NCBI GenBank assembly: GCA_902599625.1
Contig: CACKGF010000002.1
Location: 271,406-335,405 of the forward strand
Origin: an uncultured Pelagibacteraceae bacterium
Lineage (GTDB): Bacteria > Pseudomonadota > Alphaproteobacteria > Pelagibacterales > Pelagibacteraceae
Length of the DNA: 64,000 nt
Direction of reading: 5' to 3'
Notes under the pieces: generated by a model
What the model was told of the DNA's origin: nothing
Seen by the model: only the letters and a program-made list of their open reading frames with translations
Database searches by the model: none
Part shown: in pieces, positions 20,062 through 27,636 of the stretch
Position numbering within the stretch: the first letter of the stretch is position 1
Layout: every line of letters begins with the position of its first letter
Program-made: the position numbers and the translations under genes

Positions 20062-21005
20062 TAATTGAGTTTTCCTGGAACTTTAAAAGTTACGTTTTCT
20101 TTTACTATTTCGACTTCTTGAATTTCGACATTAAATTTTTCTTTAATTTTTTCTATAAAATCCTGAACTAAAACTTCAGGTGCTGATGCACCTGATGAAA
20201 TACCTATAGTATTACATTGAGAAATTTTTTCTAATGGAACTGAACTTTCAGAATGTATTAACTCTGAATAATTACATCCTGCTTTATTGGCTACCTCCAC
20301 GAGTCTTTTTGAATTAGATGAATTCCTACTCCCAATTACAAAGAACATGTCACACTTTGATGCAATATGTTTAACGGCTGCTTGTCTATTAGTCGTGGCA
20401 TAACAGATGTCCTCTTTATTTGGCTCTTTAATTTGTGGAAATTTTTTCTTTAAAGCATCAATAATATCTTTTGTATCATCAACAGAAAGAGTTGTTTGAG
20501 TTACAAAAGCTAATTTTTTATTTGATGGAATATCAATATCCTTAACATCATCAATCGTTTCAACTAATTCTATTGATCCCTCTGGAATTTGACCCATAGT
20601 GCCAACTACTTCAGGATGATTTTTGTGACCAATTAAAAAGATATGGAAACCAGCTTTATTTAAATTTTCAGCTTCTCTATGCACTTTAGAAACCAAAGGA
20701 CAAGTAGCATCTATATATTCCATTTTTAAATCTTGAGCTTCTTTTGGAACTTTTTTTGGTACTCCATGAGCTGAAAAAATTACTGGTCTAGTTTTGTCCT
20801 TAATTTCACTAATTTCTTCTACAAATACTGCACCAATTTTTTTTAAATTTTCGACTACATGCTTATTGTGAACTATCTCATGTCGCACATAAACTGGTGA
20901 CCCAAATTTATTTATGCTTTTTTTTACAATTTCTATTGCTCGATCAACTCCAGCACAAAACCCTCTTGGAGCAGCTAAATATATTTTTAAATCTTTATTT
21001 TTCAT
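20061..21005 (-). CDS. ispH: 4-hydroxy-3-methylbut-2-enyl diphosphate reductase
   Basis: Last enzyme of the MEP pathway, producing IPP and DMAPP. About 314 residues. The iron-sulfur cysteines are in APRGFCAGVDRA near the N-terminus, DATCPLVSKVH near 96 and ICYATTNRQAA near 195; the substrate-binding EIVHNKHVV and SAHG motifs are present. I start it at ATG 21005; the frame is open to a TTG at 21014. It overlaps the retinal-forming blh gene by 11 bp, so carotenoid genes and the supplier of their precursor appear to share one transcript. Confidence 0.95.
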   Translation of the reverse strand: MKNKDLKIYLAAPRGFCAGVDRAIEIVKKSINKFGSPVYVRHEIVHNKHVVENLKKIGAVFVEEISEIKDKTRPVIFSAHGVPKKVPKEAQDLKMEYIDATCPLVSKVHREAENLNKAGFHIFLIGHKNHPEVVGTMGQIPEGSIELVETIDDVKDIDIPSNKKLAFVTQTTLSVDDTKDIIDALKKKFPQIKEPNKEDICYATTNRQAAVKHIASKCDMFFVIGSRNSSNSKRLVEVANKAGCNYSELIHSESSVPLEKISQCNTIGISSGASAPEVLVQDFIEKIKEKFNVEIQEVEIVKENVTFKVPGKLN

Positions 21006-21909
21006 TTTTTTCAATAAGATACTCCAATAATATATGCGGAAAGGTCAAAGACGCCAAACCTATAAATATTACTTTTAAAATTGCATCGTCAAAAACATAA
21101 TATTTAGCTAAAAAATAAAGACTTATTATAAATAGTAATAAAGTCATTAATGTAAGCGGTAATGCTTTTCTTATAAACTTATAAAAACCAACTTTAAAAT
21201 CATTACTATCAATTTCATATATTAGAGAAAGGGAATGTCTTACAGAGTGTAAAAAACAAAAATAAATTGTGAAAGCAATTAATGGAGAGAGAAAAACATT
21301 AAGTAATATAATATTTGTCCAATCTGCAATTAAGAATCCGCCATTGTTTGATTGAACTGTTATAATAATGTTTGCAATAAAACTAAGAAATATCATAAGT
21401 ATTAAAAATTTACTGCTTAAAAAACCTAAGTCTAAGTTTAAGATTTGAAAAATTTCATTGGTCTTTTCATTATGAAATAGAAGGGGTGCAATAATGATTA
21501 CACTTCCTTTAAACAAATATAGAAAATCGTAAACTAAACTTTTTATGTTTTGTTCTACGCAACTATCCTCTTTACCAAAATGATATGAAGCAACCATTAA
21601 AAAAATTATTAAAACAATTTCTGGAACTATCATCCAAGTAAAAATTACTATCAACGAGACAGCTATATAAGCTAAGTAAAAGTATGACTTATTTTCAATT
21701 TTATAGACTTTCATTAATTTATAACCTTTTAGGTGATCAAGAGCTCCATGAGAAACACCTATGATAGATATTAAAAAGAAACAGATGATAGTTTGATATT
21801 GAAATTCTATTTGCTTATTTTCAAAATATTTTGAAATTAAAATTAAAAAAATAATATTGAATAGAAGTAAAAAAAACGAATATTTTTTATTTATTTTATA
21901 TAAATCCAT
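20995..21909 (-). CDS. blh: Brp/Blh family beta-carotene 15,15'-dioxygenase (retinal-forming)
   Basis: About 304 residues with eight or so hydrophobic segments. Blh cleaves beta-carotene into two retinals in the membrane. The iron-binding histidine motifs of the family are visible: SHGALDHLKG, VASYHFGKEDSC, FLHSVRHSLSL and LTFPHILLEYL. I place the start at ATG 21909, which overlaps the crtY stop (TAATG); the frame is open further upstream to 21939. Retinal would serve proteorhodopsin, whose gene is not in this window. It ends inside ispH. Confidence 0.9.
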   Translation of the reverse strand: MDLYKINKKYSFFLLLFNIIFLILISKYFENKQIEFQYQTIICFFLISIIGVSHGALDHLKGYKLMKVYKIENKSYFYLAYIAVSLIVIFTWMIVPEIVLIIFLMVASYHFGKEDSCVEQNIKSLVYDFLYLFKGSVIIIAPLLFHNEKTNEIFQILNLDLGFLSSKFLILMIFLSFIANIIITVQSNNGGFLIADWTNIILLNVFLSPLIAFTIYFCFLHSVRHSLSLIYEIDSNDFKVGFYKFIRKALPLTLMTLLLFIISLYFLAKYYVFDDAILKVIFIGLASLTFPHILLEYLIEKNEK

Positions 21910-22967
21910 TAATTGAATAAAGCCTTTATAAAAGGCCACTTTGGCATTTTTGATATTATTGATAAGTCTTGAAAAATATTACTTTTATTTGAGAGAAATT
22001 TTACACTTGTTTCTGCGCTAGAATTAAAGATTTCAAAAAAAATATTTGGCATTCTTTTAGCATTCCTTTTCAACACTTTTAAAAATATTTTATCAAGAAT
22101 TTCATATTTTTTCCCGATATTGTAAGTTTTTAAATTATCTAAGTTTTTAACAATATATTTACAATGTTCTTGAATATTTAAAAAAGTGTATCCAGTGCTT
22201 AATCTCGTCATTTTACCTGCTGTTCCGATATTAATTTTTTTTTTACCGTTTAAATTTGTAGGATAAAATAATGGAATTTGTCCTTTTTCTTTATAAATAA
22301 TTTTGTAATTTTTAATCTTAAGAATATTTTCAATATATTCCTTAATCTGAAAATCATAGTCTTTTTCCGAAGGATCTTTCATATTTGATAACCAAGTTGT
22401 TTCAATTAAAGCTTTATTTTTTGAAAACGGAAGAGTGTAAAAAAAATGAACGCTATTTTTTTGGTCACAATCAAAATCCATTAAATTAATTATAGAATCA
22501 TCAAATATATTCTTATCCGTTTCAATTTCATAACCTCCAAAATGTTGCCAAAGATCATTTTCATTTGAATTTATTTTAGGAACACTATTAAATACGTATG
22601 AATTTTCTGTATTCACATCCTCCTTATTTCTGAAGAAATGAATATTTTTATTTGCTTTAAGTCTGTTTAAAGTTTTTTTGTAAAATAGACCACTGTCAAC
22701 AGATTGATACGGTAGACTTTCACACTCAACCTGCTTTGATTTATTGGGAATATTAATTGAAAAAGAATCCCAACTTTTAATCACACAATCTTCAAAATTA
22801 TGTGGAAATGTTTTCCAAAAAGACCATGTTTTATCTCGTTGGTATTCAGTCCTAGGCTCAATAATAGCTAAGGTTTTATCACTTAACTTGTTATTGATTT
22901 CAAGCTCGTAAGCTAAGGAGAGGCCAGCGCAACCGCCACCAATTATTGTATAATCAAATTCTTTCAT
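21909..22967 (-). CDS. crtY: Lycopene beta-cyclase
   Basis: A 352-residue CrtY-type flavoprotein that closes both rings of lycopene to give beta-carotene. The N-terminal dinucleotide loop IIGGGCAGLSLA (residues 7-18), the TWSFWK motif near 48, the FFYTLPFS segment near 200 and TAGKMTRLSTGYTF near 275 match bacterial CrtY. It overlaps crtB by 14 bp and blh by one base. Third gene of crtI-crtB-crtY-blh. Confidence 0.92.
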   Translation of the reverse strand: MKEFDYTIIGGGCAGLSLAYELEINNKLSDKTLAIIEPRTEYQRDKTWSFWKTFPHNFEDCVIKSWDSFSINIPNKSKQVECESLPYQSVDSGLFYKKTLNRLKANKNIHFFRNKEDVNTENSYVFNSVPKINSNENDLWQHFGGYEIETDKNIFDDSIINLMDFDCDQKNSVHFFYTLPFSKNKALIETTWLSNMKDPSEKDYDFQIKEYIENILKIKNYKIIYKEKGQIPLFYPTNLNGKKKINIGTAGKMTRLSTGYTFLNIQEHCKYIVKNLDNLKTYNIGKKYEILDKIFLKVLKRNAKRMPNIFFEIFNSSAETSVKFLSNKSNIFQDLSIISKMPKWPFIKALFN

Positions 22968-23802
22968 CTATATTAATTTCTAAACCAATCTCATTATGCT
23001 CTTCATTTCTGTAATAATTATCTGATTGAATAAATAATAATCTAAAAAAATCAAAAATACTTAAAATAGTTTGAACGATTTTGCCAGATTTAGTAACATA
23101 AATTTTTCCAGATTGATTATATTCCTCAATGTCTCTTTTTTTAATGATTTTATAACCAATCTCTCTATAAACTCTGCGAGCGACTAATATAGCGAAACGG
23201 CACCTAATTGGAATTTCTCTGATTGAATTAAAACAACTATTATAAAACAAATCTGCAGTAGTAATTGTATTTTTTATATTTGAAATATCATGCTTAATAT
23301 ATTCTCTATTTTTCTCTCTATCTTCTATTACATCTCTAGAGATATTTGTAAGCTGCATCGCTATCCCTAAATCAATTGCAGATTTCAGAGCTGTTTTAGA
23401 TTTTACTCTAAGAATTTTCGCCATCATCAAACCTACCGTTCCAGCCACTCTATAAGAATATACTAGCAGCTCTCTTTTAGATTTAAATTCTATTTTTTCT
23501 TTTAAATCAGACTCAATGCCATCAAAAAGATCGAGAACAATTTTTTCTGATACATCGAAGTTTTTAATAATGCGATGTATCTTTTTGATACTATCGTTTT
23601 CGAAGTTGTGGTTAATAAAGTCATTTTTATAGTTAAGGAATTTCTTCTTTTTAATCTCTAAAGATATTTCTTCATCAGCAATATCGTCTAATATTCTACA
23701 AAAATCATACAGGTCAGATCCATTTTTATAAACATCGCTAGGCAAGAAAAATCCAGCCCAGCTAAAAGACTTTGCATGAATTGATAAAAGATTATTCACC
23801 AT
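22954..23802 (-). CDS. crtB: Phytoene synthase
   Basis: A 282-residue squalene/phytoene synthase family enzyme that condenses two geranylgeranyl diphosphates. The first Asp-rich motif FCRILDDIADE (about residues 34-44) and the second, LTNISRDVIEDREKNREY near 158, are intact. It overlaps crtI by one base. No crtE (GGPP synthase) is in the window, so the substrate must come from a gene elsewhere. Confidence 0.93.
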   Translation of the reverse strand: MVNNLLSIHAKSFSWAGFFLPSDVYKNGSDLYDFCRILDDIADEEISLEIKKKKFLNYKNDFINHNFENDSIKKIHRIIKNFDVSEKIVLDLFDGIESDLKEKIEFKSKRELLVYSYRVAGTVGLMMAKILRVKSKTALKSAIDLGIAMQLTNISRDVIEDREKNREYIKHDISNIKNTITTADLFYNSCFNSIREIPIRCRFAILVARRVYREIGYKIIKKRDIEEYNQSGKIYVTKSGKIVQTILSIFDFFRLLFIQSDNYYRNEEHNEIGLEINIDERI

Positions 23803-25259
23803 TAAAGAATTTTATCTAAAACTTTTGCCGATGATAAAACTCCAGGCACACCAGCACCAGGATGTGTTCCAGCTCCAACAAAATATAATCCATCATAAAT
23901 TTCAGACTTATTGTGAAATCTAAAATAAGCAGATTGTGTAAATTTTGGTTGAATTGAAAAGCCTGATCCAAATTTTGTGTTAAGATCTTTTTCAAAGTAA
24001 TCGGGCGTTAAGTAAAAATCCTCGACTATGTTTTCTCTTAAATTTGGAAGCAAATCCTTTTCCATTTTATCAATTACTAAATTTTTAATTTTTTCACCGC
24101 TCTCCGACCAATTTATATTTGATTGATTATTAGGAACTGGGACTAGAACATAAAAACAATCACATCCATCGGGTGCCATCGAATTATCTGTTGCTGTAGG
24201 TCGATGCAGATAATAGCTTATATCATCGTTAAGTTTCTTTTTATCAAAAATATCATCCAAATGTTCTTTATATTTGTTACCAAATTTAATCGTGTGGTGA
24301 GCGACATCCTTGTAAACTTTTTTAGTTCCAAAATAATAAACAAATAAACCCATTGAATAATCCATTCTTTTTCTCTTAAAGTTGAAAAAAAAATTCAGGT
24401 CTTTTTTATTTAATAATCTCTCATAGACATCAGGCGGATCAGCATTACAAACCACATTATTTGCAGAAATTTCATCACCGTTTTCCAGTCGAATACCTTT
24501 AATTGTTTTTCCATTTGAAATAATTTTGTTTACCTCAAAGCCTTTTTTTATTTTTATATTTTCCTCATTCATTAATGTTTCAAGACCCTTAATTATATTT
24601 CCGGTTCCCCCCATCGAGTAATGAATTCCCCATTTCTTTTCTAAATAAAGTATTAAGCCATAAATCGAAGTTGTTGTGAAAGGATTACCACCCACAAGTA
24701 GAGGATGCATGCTAAGAATTCTTCTTAGTTTTTCGTGTTTAACATATGAGGACACAAGAGAATAAACAGATTTATAACTTTTTAATTTTAATAAAGATGG
24801 AATTTGTTTCATCATGAAAAAAGGTTTCGTAAAGGGAACATCTGAAAGTTCTAAATACCCCTTTTCAAAAATTTTTTTTGTGAAATTTACTAATTTGATA
24901 TAACCTTTCACATCATCTGGAGAAATTGCAGATATTTGCTTTTCCATTTCTTCTTCATTTCCTGAGTAATTGAATTTTGTGCCATCTTCAAAAACGAATT
25001 GATACCAAATATTTAAAGGTTTTATGTTTAAATAGTCTTTTGGATCTTTTCCAAATAATTCGAACAACTCATATATCAAATAAGGTGCGGTAATTACTGT
25101 CGGTCCAGCATCAAATGAAAACCCATTCTTTCTAAAAATTCTTGCTCTACCACCTAAATCATTTTGTTTTTCAATTAAGGTCACCTCGTGGCCTTTTGCT
25201 CTCAGCCTAAGAGCTGCAGATATACCACCAAAACCTGAACCTATGACTATGGATTTCAT
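23802..25259 (-). CDS. crtI: Phytoene desaturase (CrtI type)
   Basis: A 485-residue FAD-dependent desaturase that turns phytoene into lycopene. The N-terminus has the FAD loop VIGSGFGGISAALRL (residues 5-19) with ARIFRKNGFSFDAGPTVI at 40-57, and the C-terminus has LYFVGAGTHPGAGVPG, both diagnostic of CrtI. First of four coupled carotenoid genes. It starts 43 bp after atpF on the same strand, with only a weak promoter-like match in the gap, so read-through from the ATP synthase genes is possible. Confidence 0.94.
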   Translation of the reverse strand: MKSIVIGSGFGGISAALRLRAKGHEVTLIEKQNDLGGRARIFRKNGFSFDAGPTVITAPYLIYELFELFGKDPKDYLNIKPLNIWYQFVFEDGTKFNYSGNEEEMEKQISAISPDDVKGYIKLVNFTKKIFEKGYLELSDVPFTKPFFMMKQIPSLLKLKSYKSVYSLVSSYVKHEKLRRILSMHPLLVGGNPFTTTSIYGLILYLEKKWGIHYSMGGTGNIIKGLETLMNEENIKIKKGFEVNKIISNGKTIKGIRLENGDEISANNVVCNADPPDVYERLLNKKDLNFFFNFKRKRMDYSMGLFVYYFGTKKVYKDVAHHTIKFGNKYKEHLDDIFDKKKLNDDISYYLHRPTATDNSMAPDGCDCFYVLVPVPNNQSNINWSESGEKIKNLVIDKMEKDLLPNLRENIVEDFYLTPDYFEKDLNTKFGSGFSIQPKFTQSAYFRFHNKSEIYDGLYFVGAGTHPGAGVPGVLSSAKVLDKIL

Positions 25260-25267
25260 AACAATAA

Positions 25268-25296
25268 TTTATATTTTTTTTCTAAAAATGTAAGAA
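25268..25296 (-). promoter_or_regulatory. Weak candidate promoter for the carotenoid genes
   Basis: On the minus strand TTCTTA (25296-25291), a 17-bp spacer and TATAAA (25273-25268) lie 8 bp before the crtI start. The -10 is good, the -35 matches poorly. This is the only gap over 16 bp in the run from 31.1 to 18.7 kb, hence the obvious place for an internal promoter. Confidence 0.25.
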
Positions 25297-25302
25297 TTTA
25301 TT

Positions 25303-25803
25303 TTAATTTGAGCCAGCTTTTTTCAAAGCATCTTTAGCATCTTCTAAATTTTTTTGAAATAAATTGTCGAGCTTTGATTTTTCAATTGAATTTTTAATTA
25401 AATTTTCTGAAGCAGAGAATGCAACATCTACTGAAGTATTTTTAATTTCTCTAACAGCTTCATCCTTCATTTGTTTAATTTTGCTTAAAGATAGTTCTTT
25501 TTTAATTTTAGCCGAGTTCTCAAACTTAAGCTCTAATTCACTCACCATTTTTTCAGAGTCATTTTTTGCTTGATCTATAATTTTTTTACTTTCCTTCACG
25601 GCTGAGCTTAATTTTGATTGAGAGTCTTCTAATAATTTTTTTGTTTCTATTCTTAACTTTTCACTTTCATCTAATTCATTTTTTATCTCAGAGATCTTTG
25701 TGTCTAAAGCCTCATTTATTTTTCTTGGGATCTTGAAATAAATTAGAACTCCAAAAAAAATAACAAAAGATATAGCTACCCAAAAAGTTGAATCAAATTC
25801 CAT
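25303..25803 (-). CDS. atpF: ATP synthase F0 subunit b
   Basis: A 166-residue subunit b: one N-terminal membrane helix (about residues 5-22) followed by a long charged alpha-helical stalk. It links the membrane a subunit to F1 as part of the peripheral stator. Starts inside the end of the b' gene (11-bp overlap), giving the b'-b pair typical of alphaproteobacteria. F1 genes are not in this window, as is usual for this class, where F0 and F1 operons are separate. Confidence 0.9.
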   Translation of the reverse strand: MEFDSTFWVAISFVIFFGVLIYFKIPRKINEALDTKISEIKNELDESEKLRIETKKLLEDSQSKLSSAVKESKKIIDQAKNDSEKMVSELELKFENSAKIKKELSLSKIKQMKDEAVREIKNTSVDVAFSASENLIKNSIEKSKLDNLFQKNLEDAKDALKKAGSN

Positions 25804-26380
25804 TTGTGCTCCTGCTCAATTTTTTAAGTTCTTCTTCAACTAAAGCAGAAACACTGCTTTCATTTACATCAGTTCCAATTAATCTTTTTATTACTTCGTT
25901 GGTTATATTAGAAGCTATTGAATTTATCTTTTTTGGTGAAGATAATTTTAACTCGATTATTTCTTTTTCAACATTTTGAATTTCTGAATTTAAGTCTTCA
26001 TCAAGTTTCATTTTTTTTTTTGTTATTTCAGAGTCAACCTTCTCTCTTGCGGCTAACATTACTTCTTTAGCTTTGTTTTTACTTTTCAAAATTATCTCAT
26101 CAAATTCTTTGAGATTTTTTTCACTTTGTTCTCTTTGCTTTTCAGCTGTCTCAATATTTTCTAAAATTTGCAATCTTCTCTGTTCTAGGTTTTTACTTAT
26201 TCTAGGCAAGATAAATTTAGAAAGGACTAAAAAAAGGGTACCGAAAGTTATGGTTAACCAAAAAATTTGCGATACCCAAAATTCAGGATCCAATTGAGGC
26301 ATTCCTCCTTTTTCTGCACTTTTCACTGCTACAGTGCAGAACGAGAAATAAAAAATATTAAGTAAAATAATTTTTTTCAC
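25793..26380 (-). CDS. atpF2: ATP synthase F0 subunit b'
   Basis: A 195-residue b' subunit. The conserved MPQLDPEFWVSQIFW start of the b' core occurs at residue 27, followed by the membrane helix and the stalk helix. The frame begins at a GTG at 26380, adding a signal-peptide-like stretch ending near SAEKGG. An internal ATG at 26302 sits right behind AAAGGAGGA, but that Shine-Dalgarno is too close to serve it well. I keep the longer form, 6 bp after atpE. Alternative: the short form starting at 26302. Confidence 0.87.
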   Translation of the reverse strand: MKKIILLNIFYFSFCTVAVKSAEKGGMPQLDPEFWVSQIFWLTITFGTLFLVLSKFILPRISKNLEQRRLQILENIETAEKQREQSEKNLKEFDEIILKSKNKAKEVMLAAREKVDSEITKKKMKLDEDLNSEIQNVEKEIIELKLSSPKKINSIASNITNEVIKRLIGTDVNESSVSALVEEELKKLSRSTNGI

Positions 26381-26386
26381 AATTAC

Positions 26387-26614
26387 TTAAAAAGCAAATA
26401 AAATTATCAAAGCTACAACAAGTCCAAACAACCCAGTGGCCTCAGCTAATGCGAAACCTAAAAGTAAATTTGGAAATTGTTTTTGAGCTGCAGATGGATT
26501 TCTCATAGCGCCAGATAGATAGTTACCAAAAATAATACCTATTCCTACTCCTGCTCCTGCTAGAGCAATTGCCGCTAATCCCGCTCCAATCATTTTTGCT
26601 GCTTCTAACTCCAT
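26387..26614 (-). CDS. atpE: ATP synthase F0 subunit c
   Basis: A 75-residue proteolipid forming the rotor ring. Two helices with the glycine-rich AGAGVGIG in helix one, the polar loop RNPSAAQ and the ion-carrying Glu in FALAEATGLFGL in helix two. The residue after this Glu is Ala, not the Ser typical of sodium-type rings, and there is no helix-one Gln, so it reads as proton-driven. It is preceded by the strongest Shine-Dalgarno noted in the window, fitting the need for many c copies per complex. Confidence 0.95.
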   Translation of the reverse strand: MELEAAKMIGAGLAAIALAGAGVGIGIIFGNYLSGAMRNPSAAQKQFPNLLLGFALAEATGLFGLVVALIILFAF

Positions 26615-26619
26615 ATTAT

Positions 26620-26626
26620 CCTCCTT
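26620..26626 (-). promoter_or_regulatory. Strong ribosome-binding site of atpE
   Basis: AAGGAGG on the minus strand, five bases (ATAAT) before the atpE ATG. Most starts in this window have little or no Shine-Dalgarno match, so a full one here is notable; it fits the high stoichiometry of subunit c. Confidence 0.8.
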
Positions 26627-26630
26627 ATGA

Positions 26631-27365
26631 TTAATGGTGTAAATTTAATGCATCATTTAAATAAATGCATGTTAAAATTGCAAAAACATAAGCTTGAAGA
26701 AAAGCAACTAATATCTCCAAACCTGTTAATGCAACTGAAAAACTCAGTGGAAGCCATCCACCGACAATTCCAAGACTTACTACAAAGCCTCCGAATACTT
26801 TCATCATTGTATGTCCCGCCATCATATTTGCAAACAATCTTACAGATAAACTGATGGGCCTACTTAAATAAGAAATAATTTCTATAACTACTATTAGTGG
26901 TAACAAGACAGCTGGCACTCCGCTGGGTACAAAAAGTTTTAAATAGCCAAATCCATGTTTAATAAATCCAATAATTGTCACTCCAATGAAAATAAACGCT
27001 GCTAAAACAAATGTTACGATTATGTGGCTTGTTACTGTAAAAGAATAGGGGATCATACCGAACATGTTACAAAAAAGAACAAACATAAAAAGTGAAAATA
27101 TAAATGAAAAATATGGTTTTGCTTTCGAACCAGCTGTATCACTTATCATCTTAGACACAAATGTATAACTAAGTTCTGAGAGCAATTGTATTTTATCAGG
27201 AATTATATTTTTCTTTTGTGCACCTAAATTAAAAATTATCAATATTGCTAATGAGCTTATGACCATAAATAAACTAGCATTAGTAAAGGATAAATCTATT
27301 TCCCCTATTTTAATTTCTGGACCAATTCTATAAACATTAAATTGGTACATCGGATTTGCTGCCAT
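26631..27365 (-). CDS. atpB: ATP synthase F0 subunit a
   Basis: A 244-residue membrane subunit forming the proton half-channels. The essential Arg lies in SLSVRLFANMMAGH near residue 175, and the C-terminal helix includes EILVAFLQAYVFAILTCIYL. Five to six hydrophobic segments and normal length. It is 4 bp from atpI and 16 bp from atpE, the latter gap holding the atpE ribosome-binding site. Confidence 0.94.
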   Translation of the reverse strand: MAANPMYQFNVYRIGPEIKIGEIDLSFTNASLFMVISSLAILIIFNLGAQKKNIIPDKIQLLSELSYTFVSKMISDTAGSKAKPYFSFIFSLFMFVLFCNMFGMIPYSFTVTSHIIVTFVLAAFIFIGVTIIGFIKHGFGYLKLFVPSGVPAVLLPLIVVIEIISYLSRPISLSVRLFANMMAGHTMMKVFGGFVVSLGIVGGWLPLSFSVALTGLEILVAFLQAYVFAILTCIYLNDALNLHH

Positions 27366-27369
27366 AAAA

Positions 27370-27636
27370 TCAATTCTGTAGTCTTTTTGCTGACCTGATT
27401 ACATTTAATATACCCGCAACTACACCAACAAAAAAAAATATTATTATTAACCATGGTTTAGTATCAAACCAATTATCTAAAATAAACCCTATAATTGTCC
27501 CTACTAATACAGCCGCTACTAATTCAGTGCTCAATTTGAAAGCTTGTCCAATATTAGATGTTTGGGGATTTTCTTTTTCTACTTTTAACTTTTTACGTGC
27601 ATTTTTAAGGCGATCTTTTAGCCGTTCTTTACCCAT
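27370..27636 (-). CDS. atpI: ATP synthase-associated protein AtpI (AtpZ/AtpI family)
   Basis: An 88-residue protein with a charged N-terminal third (KERLKDRLKNARKKLK) and two membrane helices (about residues 37-53 and 60-78) joined by the short loop FDTKPW. This is the AtpI layout found ahead of F0 genes in alphaproteobacteria, where it assists assembly or magnesium handling of F0. It immediately follows smc with no spacing. Confidence 0.85.
   Translation of the reverse strand: MGKERLKDRLKNARKKLKVEKENPQTSNIGQAFKLSTELVAAVLVGTIIGFILDNWFDTKPWLIIIFFFVGVVAGILNVIRSAKRLQN

Noticed and set aside
20995..25259. A proteorhodopsin gene linked to the retinal genes
   Set aside because: No seven-helix opsin-like frame exists anywhere in the window; only the retinal-forming genes are here.
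26387..26614. Sodium-type rotor ring
   Set aside because: The residue after the ion-binding Glu is Ala and helix one lacks the sodium-type Gln, so proton use is the better reading.
26627..26854. 75-codon plus-strand frame opposite atpB
   Set aside because: Antisense to the conserved C-terminal helices of subunit a; no supporting feature.
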